Below are positions 25,195 through 33,716 of a stretch of 64,000 nucleotides of DNA, piece by piece (the stretch's first letter is position 1; each line of letters starts with the position of its first letter). Origin of the DNA: Agathobaculum sp. NTUH-O15-33 (GTDB taxonomy: Bacteria > Bacillota > Clostridia > Oscillospirales > Butyricicoccaceae); NCBI RefSeq assembly GCF_033193315.1, contig NZ_CP136187.1, positions 2,108,001 to 2,172,000 of the forward strand, given 5' to 3'. The position numbers were made by a program, and so were the translations under genes. Under the pieces are notes generated by a model. The model made no database searches. It saw only the letters and a program-made list of their open reading frames with translations, and was not told where the DNA came from.

Positions 25195-28188
25195 ATGAAA
25201 CACTTTCGCAGATCCATCCGCGCGCTGTCGCTGGCGCTCGCGCTGAGCCTAACCCTGCTGAGCACGGCGAGCGCGGCGTTCTCGAGCGGCTTTTCCTATT
25301 CCTATCCGGTCGGTGAAGGGCTGACCTACACCAGAACCGAGGGCAAGAACGCCTCCGGCCTGCAAAAAGCCAATATTCTGACCTACGAGCCGAACGGCAC
25401 GGTATCGCCGCTGATCGTTTACGCCGATGAGCAGCTATACGGCAGCAACGCCACCATCATGAACGCGGTGAAGTACTTGGAGAACCAAGGACAGCGCGTG
25501 ATCGGCGGAACGAACGCCGACTTCTTCGTCATGTCGAGCGGCATTCCGATCGGCCTTGTCATCGACGAAGGCGAGCTGATCTCCTCCGATGCGTGGCAAT
25601 ACGCCGTCGGCTTTAAGGAGGACGGCTCCGCCGTCACCGGCAGGCCGACCATGGATATGAAGATCACCGGCGCGAGCGGAACGGTCTCGGTCTCCTATTT
25701 TAATAAAACGCGCACCACGGCGGGCGCGTACCTGCTGGACCATAATTACGATGATTCCACGCATTTTTCCGCGAACGGCACCAATATCATTTTGGAGCGC
25801 GTGGACGATACGCCGGTGCAGGTAAACGGTTCGGTCAAGATGAAGGTCATCAACAAGGGCACGGGCTCCACCCCGCTCACCATTACGGAAAACCAGATGG
25901 TGCTGACCAAATCGGACGGCGCCAAGGTGCCGAGCTGGGTCGATTTCCCGGTGGGCGAGGAAGTGACGCTGAACGTATATTCGGCGGATAAATCGTGGAG
26001 CGACGTGCAGTACGCCGTGGGCGGCAAGCTGCTGGTTGAAAACGGCACGGTCACCACCTCCGGCATCGACGCGGCTTCCTCCAAAACGGCGCGCAGCGCG
26101 GTCGGCGTCAAGGCGGACGGCACGGTCGTCCTGTACGAGATCGACGGCCTGCAATCCTCGCACAGCGTCGGCCTGTCCGCGGCTGAACTGGGACAGGAGA
26201 TGATCGAGCTCGGCTGCGTCAGCGTCATCTGTCTGGATGGCGGCGGCTCGTCCGCCATGGCGCTGCGGCAACCCGGCACGAGCGAGGCCACGCTTTTGAC
26301 CAAGCCTTCGGACGGGTCGCAGCGTTCCTGCGCCAACTATATTTTCTTTGTCAATAACGCGGTGTTTGACGGCGTAACCGCGCATGCGGTGCTCTCGCCG
26401 AGCTACCGTTATTTGATGCCCGGCGCTTCCACGTATTTTGCCGTGGGCGGCGCGGATTCGGCCTACGGACCGGCGAACGCGCCGACCGATCTTGTCTATA
26501 CGGTCTCCGACTCGCTCGGCACGGTTGAAGGGCAGACCTTCACCGCCGGTATGACGACCGGCACCGCCACAATCATTGGCTCGAACGGCACCGTGGAAGG
26601 GTCCATGACTGTTTCCGTCACGGGCGACGTTAATTCCATTTCGCTGCAAAGCGACGGAAGCGAGGTCTCCTCGATCTCTTTAAAGCCCGGCAAGACCATG
26701 CAGCTGGACGGCACCGCCTATCACCAAGGCCAGAAGATGGCTTCCATCAACTCTTCCTTCACATGGTCGGTAACGGGCGGCGTGGGCACGGTGGATGAAA
26801 ACGGCCTGTTCACCGCGTCCACCAACATGGCGAGCGGCACGCTCACCTGCGCCTACGGCAACACCAAGAAAACGGTGGATGTGAACGTCGGCATGGGTGA
26901 CCCGCAGAAGGGCCAGAAGATCGCGGACTTTGAGTCCGCGCAGCCGTTTACCGCGACCGAGGGCGTGGCCCTTTCGGTTACCGAGGATTACACGCAGGTC
27001 GCGCGCGGCGAGAAATCGCTCATGGGCGTGTTTGACGGTACCCGGGTCGACACCGCGACGCTGTCCATTTCCGGCGTAAGCGTGAGCGGCATGAAATATC
27101 TATCGCTCTACGCGCGCTCCACCGGCACGGCGGAATCGCTTCTCGCGGTGTTCACCGGCGCGGACGGCGGCGAGCTCACCGCTCCCCTATCCGCTGCGAC
27201 CACCGGCTCGTGGCAGCAGCTTAGCGCGACGATCCCCGAGGGCGCGCAGACGTTTACCGGACTGCGCATGCAGCGCTCGGGCGACGGCGCGGCAAATTCC
27301 GTTCTTTACCTCGATCAGATTATTGCGACCGACCACCACGCGATCACAAACACCGACGCGCCGAAGCTTTCCGTCAATAAGACCTCGCTCACCGTATCGG
27401 GCGGCGCCGCCGCGACGATTACCGGTTCGGCGACCATGGAAAGCGGCAAATACCCGGTGCGCGCGGAAAACATCATCGTCAAGGTGGACGGCAAGGTCAA
27501 CACGGGCGCCGCCAAAATGAGCGGCTCCTCCCTGACGGTGACCACCGCCGCGCTCGCGGCCGGCACGCACACCGTGACGATCGAAGCGCAGGACGATGCG
27601 GGCAACCGCTCGCGCAAGTCGGTTACCGTGACCGCGAGCGGCGGGTCGAATCCCTTTGCCGATACGGAGGGCAATTGGGCCAAGGGCTACGCTTCCCTCC
27701 TGTATACGACCGGCGTGATGAAGGGCGAGACTGCGGGCGGCAAGAACTATTTCAATCCCGGCCGCAATCTGCGCCGCATGGAGTTCGCGGTATCGATGGC
27801 GCGCATGCTCGGCCTCGACACCTCGTACAGCGGCAAGCTGGACTTCGCGGATGACGGCGAAATTCCCTCTTGGGCGCGCGGCGCGGTATACGCCGTATCC
27901 AAGGCGGGCATCATGGGCGGCCAAAAATCGGGCGACAAGCTCTATTTCTCACCGAACGCGGATATTACCCGCGCCGAGGTCATGACTGTGATCGGCCGCA
28001 GCCTGCCGCGCGGCTACGCGGCGGCTTCCCTCGGCTATAAGGACGCTTCCTCCGTGCCCAGCTGGGCGGCCGAGCAGGTAAAAATCTGCGTTTCCGCCGG
28101 TATCATCAGCGGCTACGAGGACAACACCCTGCGGCCCAACAACAAGATCACCCGCGGCGAGATCGCCAAGGTGCTCGCGGTGCTGTAA
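25195..28188 (+). CDS. Secreted phosphodiester glycosidase (NAGPA domain) with SLH anchor
   Basis: 997 residues. A signal peptide (SLALALSLTLLSTASA) precedes a phosphodiester glycosidase/NAGPA-type domain, about residues 85-385. It contains GGTNADFFVMSSGIPIGLVIDEG and the catalytic-region CLDGGGSSAMALRQPG. Ig-like (Big_2-type) and carbohydrate-binding-like regions follow, about 390-810. Three SLH repeats (about 817-997; FADTEGNWAKGY, FADDGEIPSWARGA, YKDASSVPSWAAEQ) should bind cell-wall polysaccharide. Family members hydrolyse N-acetylglucosamine phosphodiesters. The start MKHFRR is 16 bases after the aroE-aroK stop, with a GAGGAG site. No terminator separates them, so it probably lies in the T-box operon. 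Confidence 0.85.
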   Translation: MKHFRRSIRALSLALALSLTLLSTASAAFSSGFSYSYPVGEGLTYTRTEGKNASGLQKANILTYEPNGTVSPLIVYADEQLYGSNATIMNAVKYLENQGQRVIGGTNADFFVMSSGIPIGLVIDEGELISSDAWQYAVGFKEDGSAVTGRPTMDMKITGASGTVSVSYFNKTRTTAGAYLLDHNYDDSTHFSANGTNIILERVDDTPVQVNGSVKMKVINKGTGSTPLTITENQMVLTKSDGAKVPSWVDFPVGEEVTLNVYSADKSWSDVQYAVGGKLLVENGTVTTSGIDAASSKTARSAVGVKADGTVVLYEIDGLQSSHSVGLSAAELGQEMIELGCVSVICLDGGGSSAMALRQPGTSEATLLTKPSDGSQRSCANYIFFVNNAVFDGVTAHAVLSPSYRYLMPGASTYFAVGGADSAYGPANAPTDLVYTVSDSLGTVEGQTFTAGMTTGTATIIGSNGTVEGSMTVSVTGDVNSISLQSDGSEVSSISLKPGKTMQLDGTAYHQGQKMASINSSFTWSVTGGVGTVDENGLFTASTNMASGTLTCAYGNTKKTVDVNVGMGDPQKGQKIADFESAQPFTATEGVALSVTEDYTQVARGEKSLMGVFDGTRVDTATLSISGVSVSGMKYLSLYARSTGTAESLLAVFTGADGGELTAPLSAATTGSWQQLSATIPEGAQTFTGLRMQRSGDGAANSVLYLDQIIATDHHAITNTDAPKLSVNKTSLTVSGGAAATITGSATMESGKYPVRAENIIVKVDGKVNTGAAKMSGSSLTVTTAALAAGTHTVTIEAQDDAGNRSRKSVTVTASGGSNPFADTEGNWAKGYASLLYTTGVMKGETAGGKNYFNPGRNLRRMEFAVSMARMLGLDTSYSGKLDFADDGEIPSWARGAVYAVSKAGIMGGQKSGDKLYFSPNADITRAEVMTVIGRSLPRGYAAASLGYKDASSVPSWAAEQVKICVSAGIISGYEDNTLRPNNKITRGEIAKVLAVL

Positions 28189-28220
28189 ACCGGAGCAAAA
28201 TAAAGTAATATTGCATTAGA

Positions 28221-28264
28221 AAGAGCGCCCGGATACGCGGAATGTTGCGTATCCGGGCGCTCTT
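28221..28264. terminator. Bidirectional terminator
   Basis: Perfect 18-bp arms (AAGAGCGCCCGGATACGC and complement) with an 8-base loop between two convergent genes. T-rich bases follow on the plus strand (TCTTTTGTGTTTG). It ends the aromatic/glycosidase operon and the opposing SLH gene. Confidence 0.9.
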
Positions 28265-28291
28265 TTGTGTTTGTCTCTATGTCGGTCGCGC

Positions 28292-31102
28292 TTATTGGCC
28301 GTCTGTAACGGTCTCGATAAAACGGCGCAATACGGCGGCGGCCTCGGCGCGTGTGGCGGTACCCTGCGGGTCGAACTTACCGCCCGGCTTACCTTGCATG
28401 ATGCCTGCCCGCTGCATCTCCGTTATCGCCTGCCGCGCCCATGCGCTGATAAGCGAGGCGTCGGCGTATGCGGTTTCGTCCTGTACTGCGGAAACGGTGT
28501 AGTCCATTTTCCCGGCGTATCCATCAAGCATCACCGCGAGCTGCTCGCGTGTGACCGGCTCGTCCGGCCGGAACAGACCATCGCTCCCGCCCCGAACAAT
28601 GCCTTGAGCCGCCGCCCACCGCACCGCGTCCGTGTAGTAAGCGTTCGCGGACACATCGGCAAAAGCCTTGCCCGCGGAATCGCTTTGCGGCGAACCCGCG
28701 AGCCGGTAAAGCGCCGTCACGAACATGCCGCGCGTGATGGTTCCCTCCGGTGTGAAAACAGTCTTGCCGGTTCCAATCAATAGGCCTTGGCTTGCCACGA
28801 ACAGGATATCGTCCTCGGCCCAGTGGCCCTTGATATCGGTGAATTCCGGATAGTCTGTGATGCCGAACACGGTAAAGTGATTCGTTTGCCCCAGTACAGC
28901 CTTGGCGTTTCCGTCATATTGGGAGCCGGCCAGATGCCGCACCGTCCCGTCCGTCTCTACCCAGGCCATGCGCAGGTCGGTGCTGCGCTCTCCGCTTTGC
29001 GGGGTATAGGGCAGCGCGATGTCCACATTGCCGCCAAAGGACGAAATAAGCTTGCCGCCGCTCGTCGCGGTGAGATCGTAGGCCGGGCGGTCCCGGAGCG
29101 CTTCCGGCAGGCTTTCGGCCTTGGTCGCGTCGATGGTCACGTCGCCGGACGCGGCGTCATAAATGGTTTGCAGGGCCGCCAAATCAATGGTCAGCGAGAT
29201 TTGCGGCGTGCGGATGGAAAGGTACCGCACCCCGGCGTCCACCAGCTTGCCGTAGGCCGTCTTGGAAAGTGTCAGCGGCAGGGTGTGAAACACGGTTTTA
29301 AGTCCGGTAAGATCGATGGACACGGCGATGCCGTTCTCCTGCGCGCCGTCCTTCTTGGCCTGCGCAAGCGCTTTGTCAATGGCGTTTTGAATGTCCCGGT
29401 CGGTGATCGTCACCCGTACTTTACCAGCCTGATCCACCCGGGCGGTGGGCGTCACCTCCCCCACTGTGGGTGGGTTGGGATCGTCTGCGGTAGGCGTTCC
29501 GGTAACGGCTGACACCTTGGCGCCGCTTGTTCCCGAACTGCCGCCGGTGACCGGAGGCACATCGCGCTGATTGATCAGAATGCTGAGCTGTTTGCTCGCG
29601 GAGCCGACAGCGTTTGTAACCGTCACGGTGAAGAGGAACGTACCGCTCTCCTCCGGCATACCGGAGAGCGCGCCGGTAGCCGGGTCAAGGCGCAATCCGT
29701 TAGGCAGACGGTTTCCTTCTTCGTTGCTGACGCTCCAGTGGAGCGGCGCGCCGCCGGTTGCCGACAGCAGTGTCTGATAGCCCGCATAGAGCATGCCGCT
29801 CTTCACTTTTTGATCGGGCACCGTGGGATAGGCCGGCGGTTGTTCGGACACTTCAAACTCCGCTATGATCGCAAGCGGCTCGGTCACGGTATATGTATCG
29901 CTGGACGCAAACGGCTGGCCGTTTACCGTAAGCGAGGCCAGAGCGTATCCCTCATCCGGCGTAGCGGTGATCCTAATTTGGGCATTCGGAGCCACCAGCT
30001 TATCAGCGGCGATCGGTGCGCCGTTAATACCGATCACGGTGAGCGTTCCGCCGGCAGGGTCCGTATCATAGGTGAGCTGGATCTTCTCCAAAATCCGGAT
30101 TTTCAAATCAGTCTTTACTTGCTCCACGGTCAGCGTGCGCGTGTTTGGATCATACTGCTTCGGCAGCTCCGCCCCCGTGAGATCCGCAGCGTTCCACACA
30201 TGGATGTTCCCTTCTGTAACAGCGTATCCCTCCTGTGGCTGGAGCACAACGGTAAGCGTTCCGCCATAAGGAACTTGGGATGGCAATTCTGACGCGGACA
30301 CATGCTCCGGCAGGCTGTACGAGACTTTTAGGGAATCCGGTAATTTCTTTGTAAGCGTCCACGTTCGGAGTCCGCTTTGTGCTGCATATGACATAAAATA
30401 TCCTTCGGGCGGATCTTCCATGATAAAATCATCTTCCAGCACATAAGGACCCGTCTTGATCAGCGGCGTCGCGGTATCCCATGTCTCCCCCGCCCCAAGA
30501 GGCGCCAACTCAACCAGCCGCTCTCCGGAGGACATCGTCGATCCGTCTAGGCCGCTCAGATCGAGCGTCTGGCCATTGTGGACGCGGATTGTTCCCTGTC
30601 CAAAAAACGCATCGGTCTGAAAAGGACCGGCCACCTCAAGTATCGATCTTTGATCGATATTGATCCCGCCGGAAATCGTGCAGTTATTGACCACTAATTC
30701 AGCGCCAGCCTGAACCAAAACCGCTTTATACGTTGAGCCGCCGCCTTTTACTTGGCCGGTTCCTTTGGCGTCCAGCAACGACAAGCGGTAGTCACCCGTT
30801 ACATAGATCGCATAACTTGTATCACGCGCCAATTCATATCCGTTCAAATCCAGTGTTGCGCTATTCTTAAATACTGTAATAGAGGACTGTAATTGTACAT
30901 CTCTCAACAGTTTCACATGTCCCGTTGCAGGGTCAATTTCCGCGCTGCCAGCACCGCCCTTCTGATTGATACTGTTTAACAAAGTATTGTTTCCCGCCTG
31001 ATCCGGATCGTCCACCGCCGTTGCCTTTACCGGAAAGAAACTAAACAGCAGACATATGACGAGCAGATAAGCCGACGCTCGCTTGATTCGTTTTTGTATC
31101 AT
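28292..31102 (-). CDS. SLH-anchored surface protein with Ig-like domains
   Basis: 936 residues. A signal peptide (YLLVICLLFSFFPVKATA) is followed by a beta-rich N-terminal region with short imperfect repeats. InlB/bacterial repeat-like stretches (GYAVTEGNIHVW; TPDEGYALASLTVNGQPF) and a putative Ig domain (about 420-512; LPNGLRLDPATGALSGMPEESGTF) come next. A ~200-residue beta domain precedes three SLH repeats at the C-terminus (about 749-930; FTDIKGHWAEDDI, FADVSANAYYTDAVRWA, DASLISAWARQAI). It is likely a wall-bound adhesin or S-layer-associated protein with no visible enzyme motif. An AAGGAGG site precedes the start. Its leader region is full of inverted repeats. Confidence 0.85.
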   Translation of the reverse strand: MIQKRIKRASAYLLVICLLFSFFPVKATAVDDPDQAGNNTLLNSINQKGGAGSAEIDPATGHVKLLRDVQLQSSITVFKNSATLDLNGYELARDTSYAIYVTGDYRLSLLDAKGTGQVKGGGSTYKAVLVQAGAELVVNNCTISGGINIDQRSILEVAGPFQTDAFFGQGTIRVHNGQTLDLSGLDGSTMSSGERLVELAPLGAGETWDTATPLIKTGPYVLEDDFIMEDPPEGYFMSYAAQSGLRTWTLTKKLPDSLKVSYSLPEHVSASELPSQVPYGGTLTVVLQPQEGYAVTEGNIHVWNAADLTGAELPKQYDPNTRTLTVEQVKTDLKIRILEKIQLTYDTDPAGGTLTVIGINGAPIAADKLVAPNAQIRITATPDEGYALASLTVNGQPFASSDTYTVTEPLAIIAEFEVSEQPPAYPTVPDQKVKSGMLYAGYQTLLSATGGAPLHWSVSNEEGNRLPNGLRLDPATGALSGMPEESGTFLFTVTVTNAVGSASKQLSILINQRDVPPVTGGSSGTSGAKVSAVTGTPTADDPNPPTVGEVTPTARVDQAGKVRVTITDRDIQNAIDKALAQAKKDGAQENGIAVSIDLTGLKTVFHTLPLTLSKTAYGKLVDAGVRYLSIRTPQISLTIDLAALQTIYDAASGDVTIDATKAESLPEALRDRPAYDLTATSGGKLISSFGGNVDIALPYTPQSGERSTDLRMAWVETDGTVRHLAGSQYDGNAKAVLGQTNHFTVFGITDYPEFTDIKGHWAEDDILFVASQGLLIGTGKTVFTPEGTITRGMFVTALYRLAGSPQSDSAGKAFADVSANAYYTDAVRWAAAQGIVRGGSDGLFRPDEPVTREQLAVMLDGYAGKMDYTVSAVQDETAYADASLISAWARQAITEMQRAGIMQGKPGGKFDPQGTATRAEAAAVLRRFIETVTDGQ

Positions 31103-31529
31103 ACTTTTATCCTCCTTCTTGTTTGTAGACGGAGGAACAGAGCCCTTTGAACAGCTCTAGAAGAGCTGTTCAAAGGGGGTATACCCCCTTGCTTCCACAT
31201 AATTACTTTTTCTTGCATTCGTACTACGGCTTCTCTACCCTCCTTCGTTCCGGAAACACCGCTTGCTCAGAAAAACATAAAGCATCGGCTGCCCGCGCAC
31301 GATGGGCATCCGATGTTTTCATAATTATATCATAACGCTTCGACCAAAAGCGCGAAAATCAAGAAAATTTGATTTTCGACGGGACATACCCCCCCGGGGC
31401 AGGGGGCCTCCTTTTCTGCGCTTTCTTATTTTGCCCCCTGCACAATCTTCTGTACGTTTGCCGATCTTATGATATAATAATGTAATTCCAAACGAACGGC
31501 CCGTAATGATCATGGATAAGGAGGCAGTG
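31103..31529. other. Divergent intergenic region with five inverted repeats
   Basis: This gap between the SLH gene (minus) and the sigma-54 activator (plus) has no credible gene. It contains a 16-bp-arm palindrome (31143-31177), an 18-base perfect palindrome AAGGGGGTATACCCCCTT (31173-31190) and a hairpin with CATCGG/CCGATG ends and TGCCC/GGGCA core (31283-31315). It also has an AT-rich repeat CGAAAATCAA/TTGATTTTCG (31353-31378) and GCAGGGGGC/GCCCCCTGC (31399-31441). They may form a structured leader for the SLH mRNA or operators for either gene. Confidence 0.6.
31470..31478 (+). promoter_or_regulatory. Extended -10 promoter of the sigma-54 activator gene
   Basis: TGATATAAT is a perfect extended -10 (TGN plus TATAAT), 52 bases before the chosen start. 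No good -35 is visible, as is usual for extended -10 promoters. Confidence 0.5.
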
Positions 31530-33260
31530 ATGGTATATCTTGAAGCGATGTGTTTTCTCTCTCAATTTGGCTTAGGTGCGGTTCTCATTTCAAACGACGA
31601 GATTATTCTGGAGAGCAACGAAGCGGCAGACTGTCTCCTTGCTGGCAAGGGAGCACTAAAGGGACGAACGCTTTCCGAAATTCTTCCCGATATGACCCGT
31701 CAGCTGCCGGGCACATATATCAATATTGCATTTTCCAAATATCTGACCCTCTGCCCTACACCCGTGGGGGTGGACCTGCCCGCGCACACGCGGCTTATCT
31801 GTTTTCGTGACGCGGCCAGCGAGGTATCTCACCGCATGCTGGGCACCATTGTGAACCTGATCCGGGAGCCGATCTTGTTGTGCGATGAAAAAAAGCGGAT
31901 CATGCTGGTCAATGACGCGCTGATGCGAATGGAATCACTGGTGCCTGAAAACGTCGTCGGCAAGGATATCAACGAGGCGTATACCTGTATCGACGGCAAT
32001 GAGTTGACCGTTCCCGTGGTGATCGCGGACAAAAAGCCCATTGAGGACCGGCGGCAAGCCTATACGACCTTGCATGGCAAACGGCTGGATATCATGTGCA
32101 ACAGCTACCCGATTTTTGAGGAAGGCGCGATCTTAGGCGTGTTTTGCATGACGGCGGACGTTTCACGTATTGAGGTATTGAGCCAACAAATCATTGATCT
32201 GCAAGAAGGTCTGCTCAAAAAGCATCCGGCCGCGAAAAAGCCGCAAAAAAGCGGCTTAAGCGCAAAATTTCATTTTGACGATATTATTTGCCAGAGCGCT
32301 CTCATGAAAGAAATGATAGAGCGGTGCAAAATGATTGCCCGGTCTGATTCTTCGGTCATGCTCTACGGTGAGACCGGGACCGGTAAAGAGCTGGTGGCGC
32401 AGAGCATTCACAACGCGAGCAACCGGGCCGACGGACCTTTTTTAGCCATCAACTGCGCCGCCATACCGGAAAACCTGCTGGAATCCATGCTGTTTGGCAC
32501 CGAAAAAGGGGCCTATACCGGAGCGGAACGCCGCCCCGGTCTGTTTGAACAGGCCAATGGCGGAACGCTGCTGCTGGATGAACTGAATTCCATGAGCATG
32601 ACGCTGCAAGCCAAGCTGCTGCGCGTGCTGCAGGACGGCGTGGTGCGCCGCGTGGGCGGGACGGAGGAAAAGCACGTTGATGTGCGGGTGCTGTCCAACA
32701 TCAATGTGCCGCCTTATCAGGCGATCGCGGAAAACGCGCTCCGTCAGGATGTGTTCTATCGCCTTGGCGTGGTCAACATCAGCATCCCTGCGCTGCGCCG
32801 GCGCAAGGAGGATATCCCGATCCTGATCCGTTCCTTTTTTCAGCAAATGAACAAAAAGCTGTATAAAAGCGTGTCCGACGTGGACGAAGAGGTGCTCGCC
32901 ATCTTTTGCGCCTACAACTGGCCGGGCAATGTACGGGAGTTGCAGCACTGCATCGAGCACGCCATGAACCTGCTCCCCTATGAGGAAACGGTGATCCGGA
33001 AAGAGTACCTGCCCGAGCATATCCAAAGCGTATGCGGCTATCAGCGGTTGGCCCTGCAAACCGCGGACGATGGTATGCTGGAACAGGTTCTTTCCAATGT
33101 GGAACGCTGCATTTTAACCAGCGCCATACAAAGGAATAAGGGGAATATCTCACGGGCCGCCCGCCAACTGGGCATCAGCCGCCAGAACCTGCAACATAGA
33201 ATGAAGCGCAACGGACTGGTCTTGGAGGACATCCTCAGCGCCAAACCGCGGGCGGATTAA
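31530..33260 (+). CDS. Sigma-54-dependent transcriptional activator (PAS, AAA+, Fis HTH)
   Basis: About 576 residues. The N-terminal part holds PAS-like sensing regions (about 5-65 and 100-225; LICDEKKRIMLVNDALMRME, VVGKDINEAY). The central AAA+ domain has Walker A GETGTGKELVAQSIH, the sigma-54 contact loop GAYTGAERR (GAFTGA with Tyr for Phe), Walker B GGTLLLDELNS and arginine-finger region. The C-terminus is a Fis-type helix-turn-helix (KGNISRAARQLGISRQNLQHRM). It should hydrolyse ATP to open sigma-54 promoters. The start at 31530 follows AAGGAGGCAGTG. Downstream lie dyads and a -24/-12-like element before the isomerase-BCCT pair, its probable target. Confidence 0.92.
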   Translation: MVYLEAMCFLSQFGLGAVLISNDEIILESNEAADCLLAGKGALKGRTLSEILPDMTRQLPGTYINIAFSKYLTLCPTPVGVDLPAHTRLICFRDAASEVSHRMLGTIVNLIREPILLCDEKKRIMLVNDALMRMESLVPENVVGKDINEAYTCIDGNELTVPVVIADKKPIEDRRQAYTTLHGKRLDIMCNSYPIFEEGAILGVFCMTADVSRIEVLSQQIIDLQEGLLKKHPAAKKPQKSGLSAKFHFDDIICQSALMKEMIERCKMIARSDSSVMLYGETGTGKELVAQSIHNASNRADGPFLAINCAAIPENLLESMLFGTEKGAYTGAERRPGLFEQANGGTLLLDELNSMSMTLQAKLLRVLQDGVVRRVGGTEEKHVDVRVLSNINVPPYQAIAENALRQDVFYRLGVVNISIPALRRRKEDIPILIRSFFQQMNKKLYKSVSDVDEEVLAIFCAYNWPGNVRELQHCIEHAMNLLPYEETVIRKEYLPEHIQSVCGYQRLALQTADDGMLEQVLSNVERCILTSAIQRNKGNISRAARQLGISRQNLQHRMKRNGLVLEDILSAKPRAD

Positions 33261-33263
33261 CGC

Positions 33264-33290
33264 AAATATATTTGCTCTGCAAATATATTT
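33264..33290. promoter_or_regulatory. Perfect dyad, candidate activator-binding site 1
   Basis: Arms AAATATATTTGC and its exact complement flank TCT. The core ATATTTGC/GCAAATAT is 19 bases, the size expected for a Fis-type dimer site. It begins 3 bases after the activator stop codon. AT-rich with no T-tract, it is a poor terminator and a better operator. Confidence 0.5.
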
Positions 33291-33397
33291 TCACGCGCCG
33301 AGCCGCTTTTGAAAATCCTAGGTTTGAAGCATTTCGATCAATAGGCGATTGTAGATATCATAAAAAGTAAGGCTATTTCATTTTTTCTTCTGTTTTG

Positions 33398-33458
33398 AAA
33401 AGCGCAACCATATTTGCACCTATTTCCATCTTACAGGTGCAAATATGGTTGCGCTTTT
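33398..33458. promoter_or_regulatory. Long hairpin carrying candidate activator site 2
   Basis: Perfect 23-bp arms run from AAAAGCGCAACC through to TTTGCACC, with a 15-base loop. Each arm contains the same half-site as dyad 1 (ATATTTGC at 33410-33417, GCAAATAT at 33439-33446). Flanked by A and T runs, it could also be a bidirectional terminator for the activator gene. It lies about 165-200 bases before the -24/-12-like element, a typical enhancer distance. Confidence 0.55.
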
Positions 33459-33611
33459 ATCTGTTCTGCAAGGCCGGTCATCATGTCCAGCAAGCCGCTT
33501 TCAGCGGTTTCTATCTGATTTGCACAATTTAAAATATCAAAAACCATAGCGAAGCAGACTTTTTTTATGCAACCCGCTGAAATATGAAAACCGTGATGAG
33601 AAAAGCGTCGC

Positions 33612-33628
33612 TGGCACGGAATATTGCT
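33612..33628 (+). promoter_or_regulatory. Near-consensus sigma-54 (-24/-12) promoter
   Basis: TGGCACG, five bases (GAATA), then TTGCT. Both boxes match the sigma-54 consensus perfectly, but the spacer is five instead of four bases, so GG to GC is 11 rather than 10. It is 89 bases before the isomerase start and downstream of the dyads. It could be a real promoter with unusual spacing, or one extra base in this sequence. Confidence 0.5.
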
Positions 33629-33716
33629 TTTTATCTTTATATCAAGCTGACCGCATACGGGCGGCCCACAAAACAAATGTCCCGCCGGGGCAGAAATCAT
33701 TTTAGGAGGTAAGACC

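Noticed and set aside
25435..26649. 404-codon open frame opposite the phosphodiester glycosidase gene
   Set aside because: It is antisense to a gene with clear signal peptide, catalytic motifs and SLH repeats; His/Arg/Gly-rich shadow sequence.
31147..31335. 62-codon plus-strand open frame in the palindrome-rich gap
   Set aside because: It spans two palindromes and a hairpin, has no ribosome site and no recognisable protein pattern.
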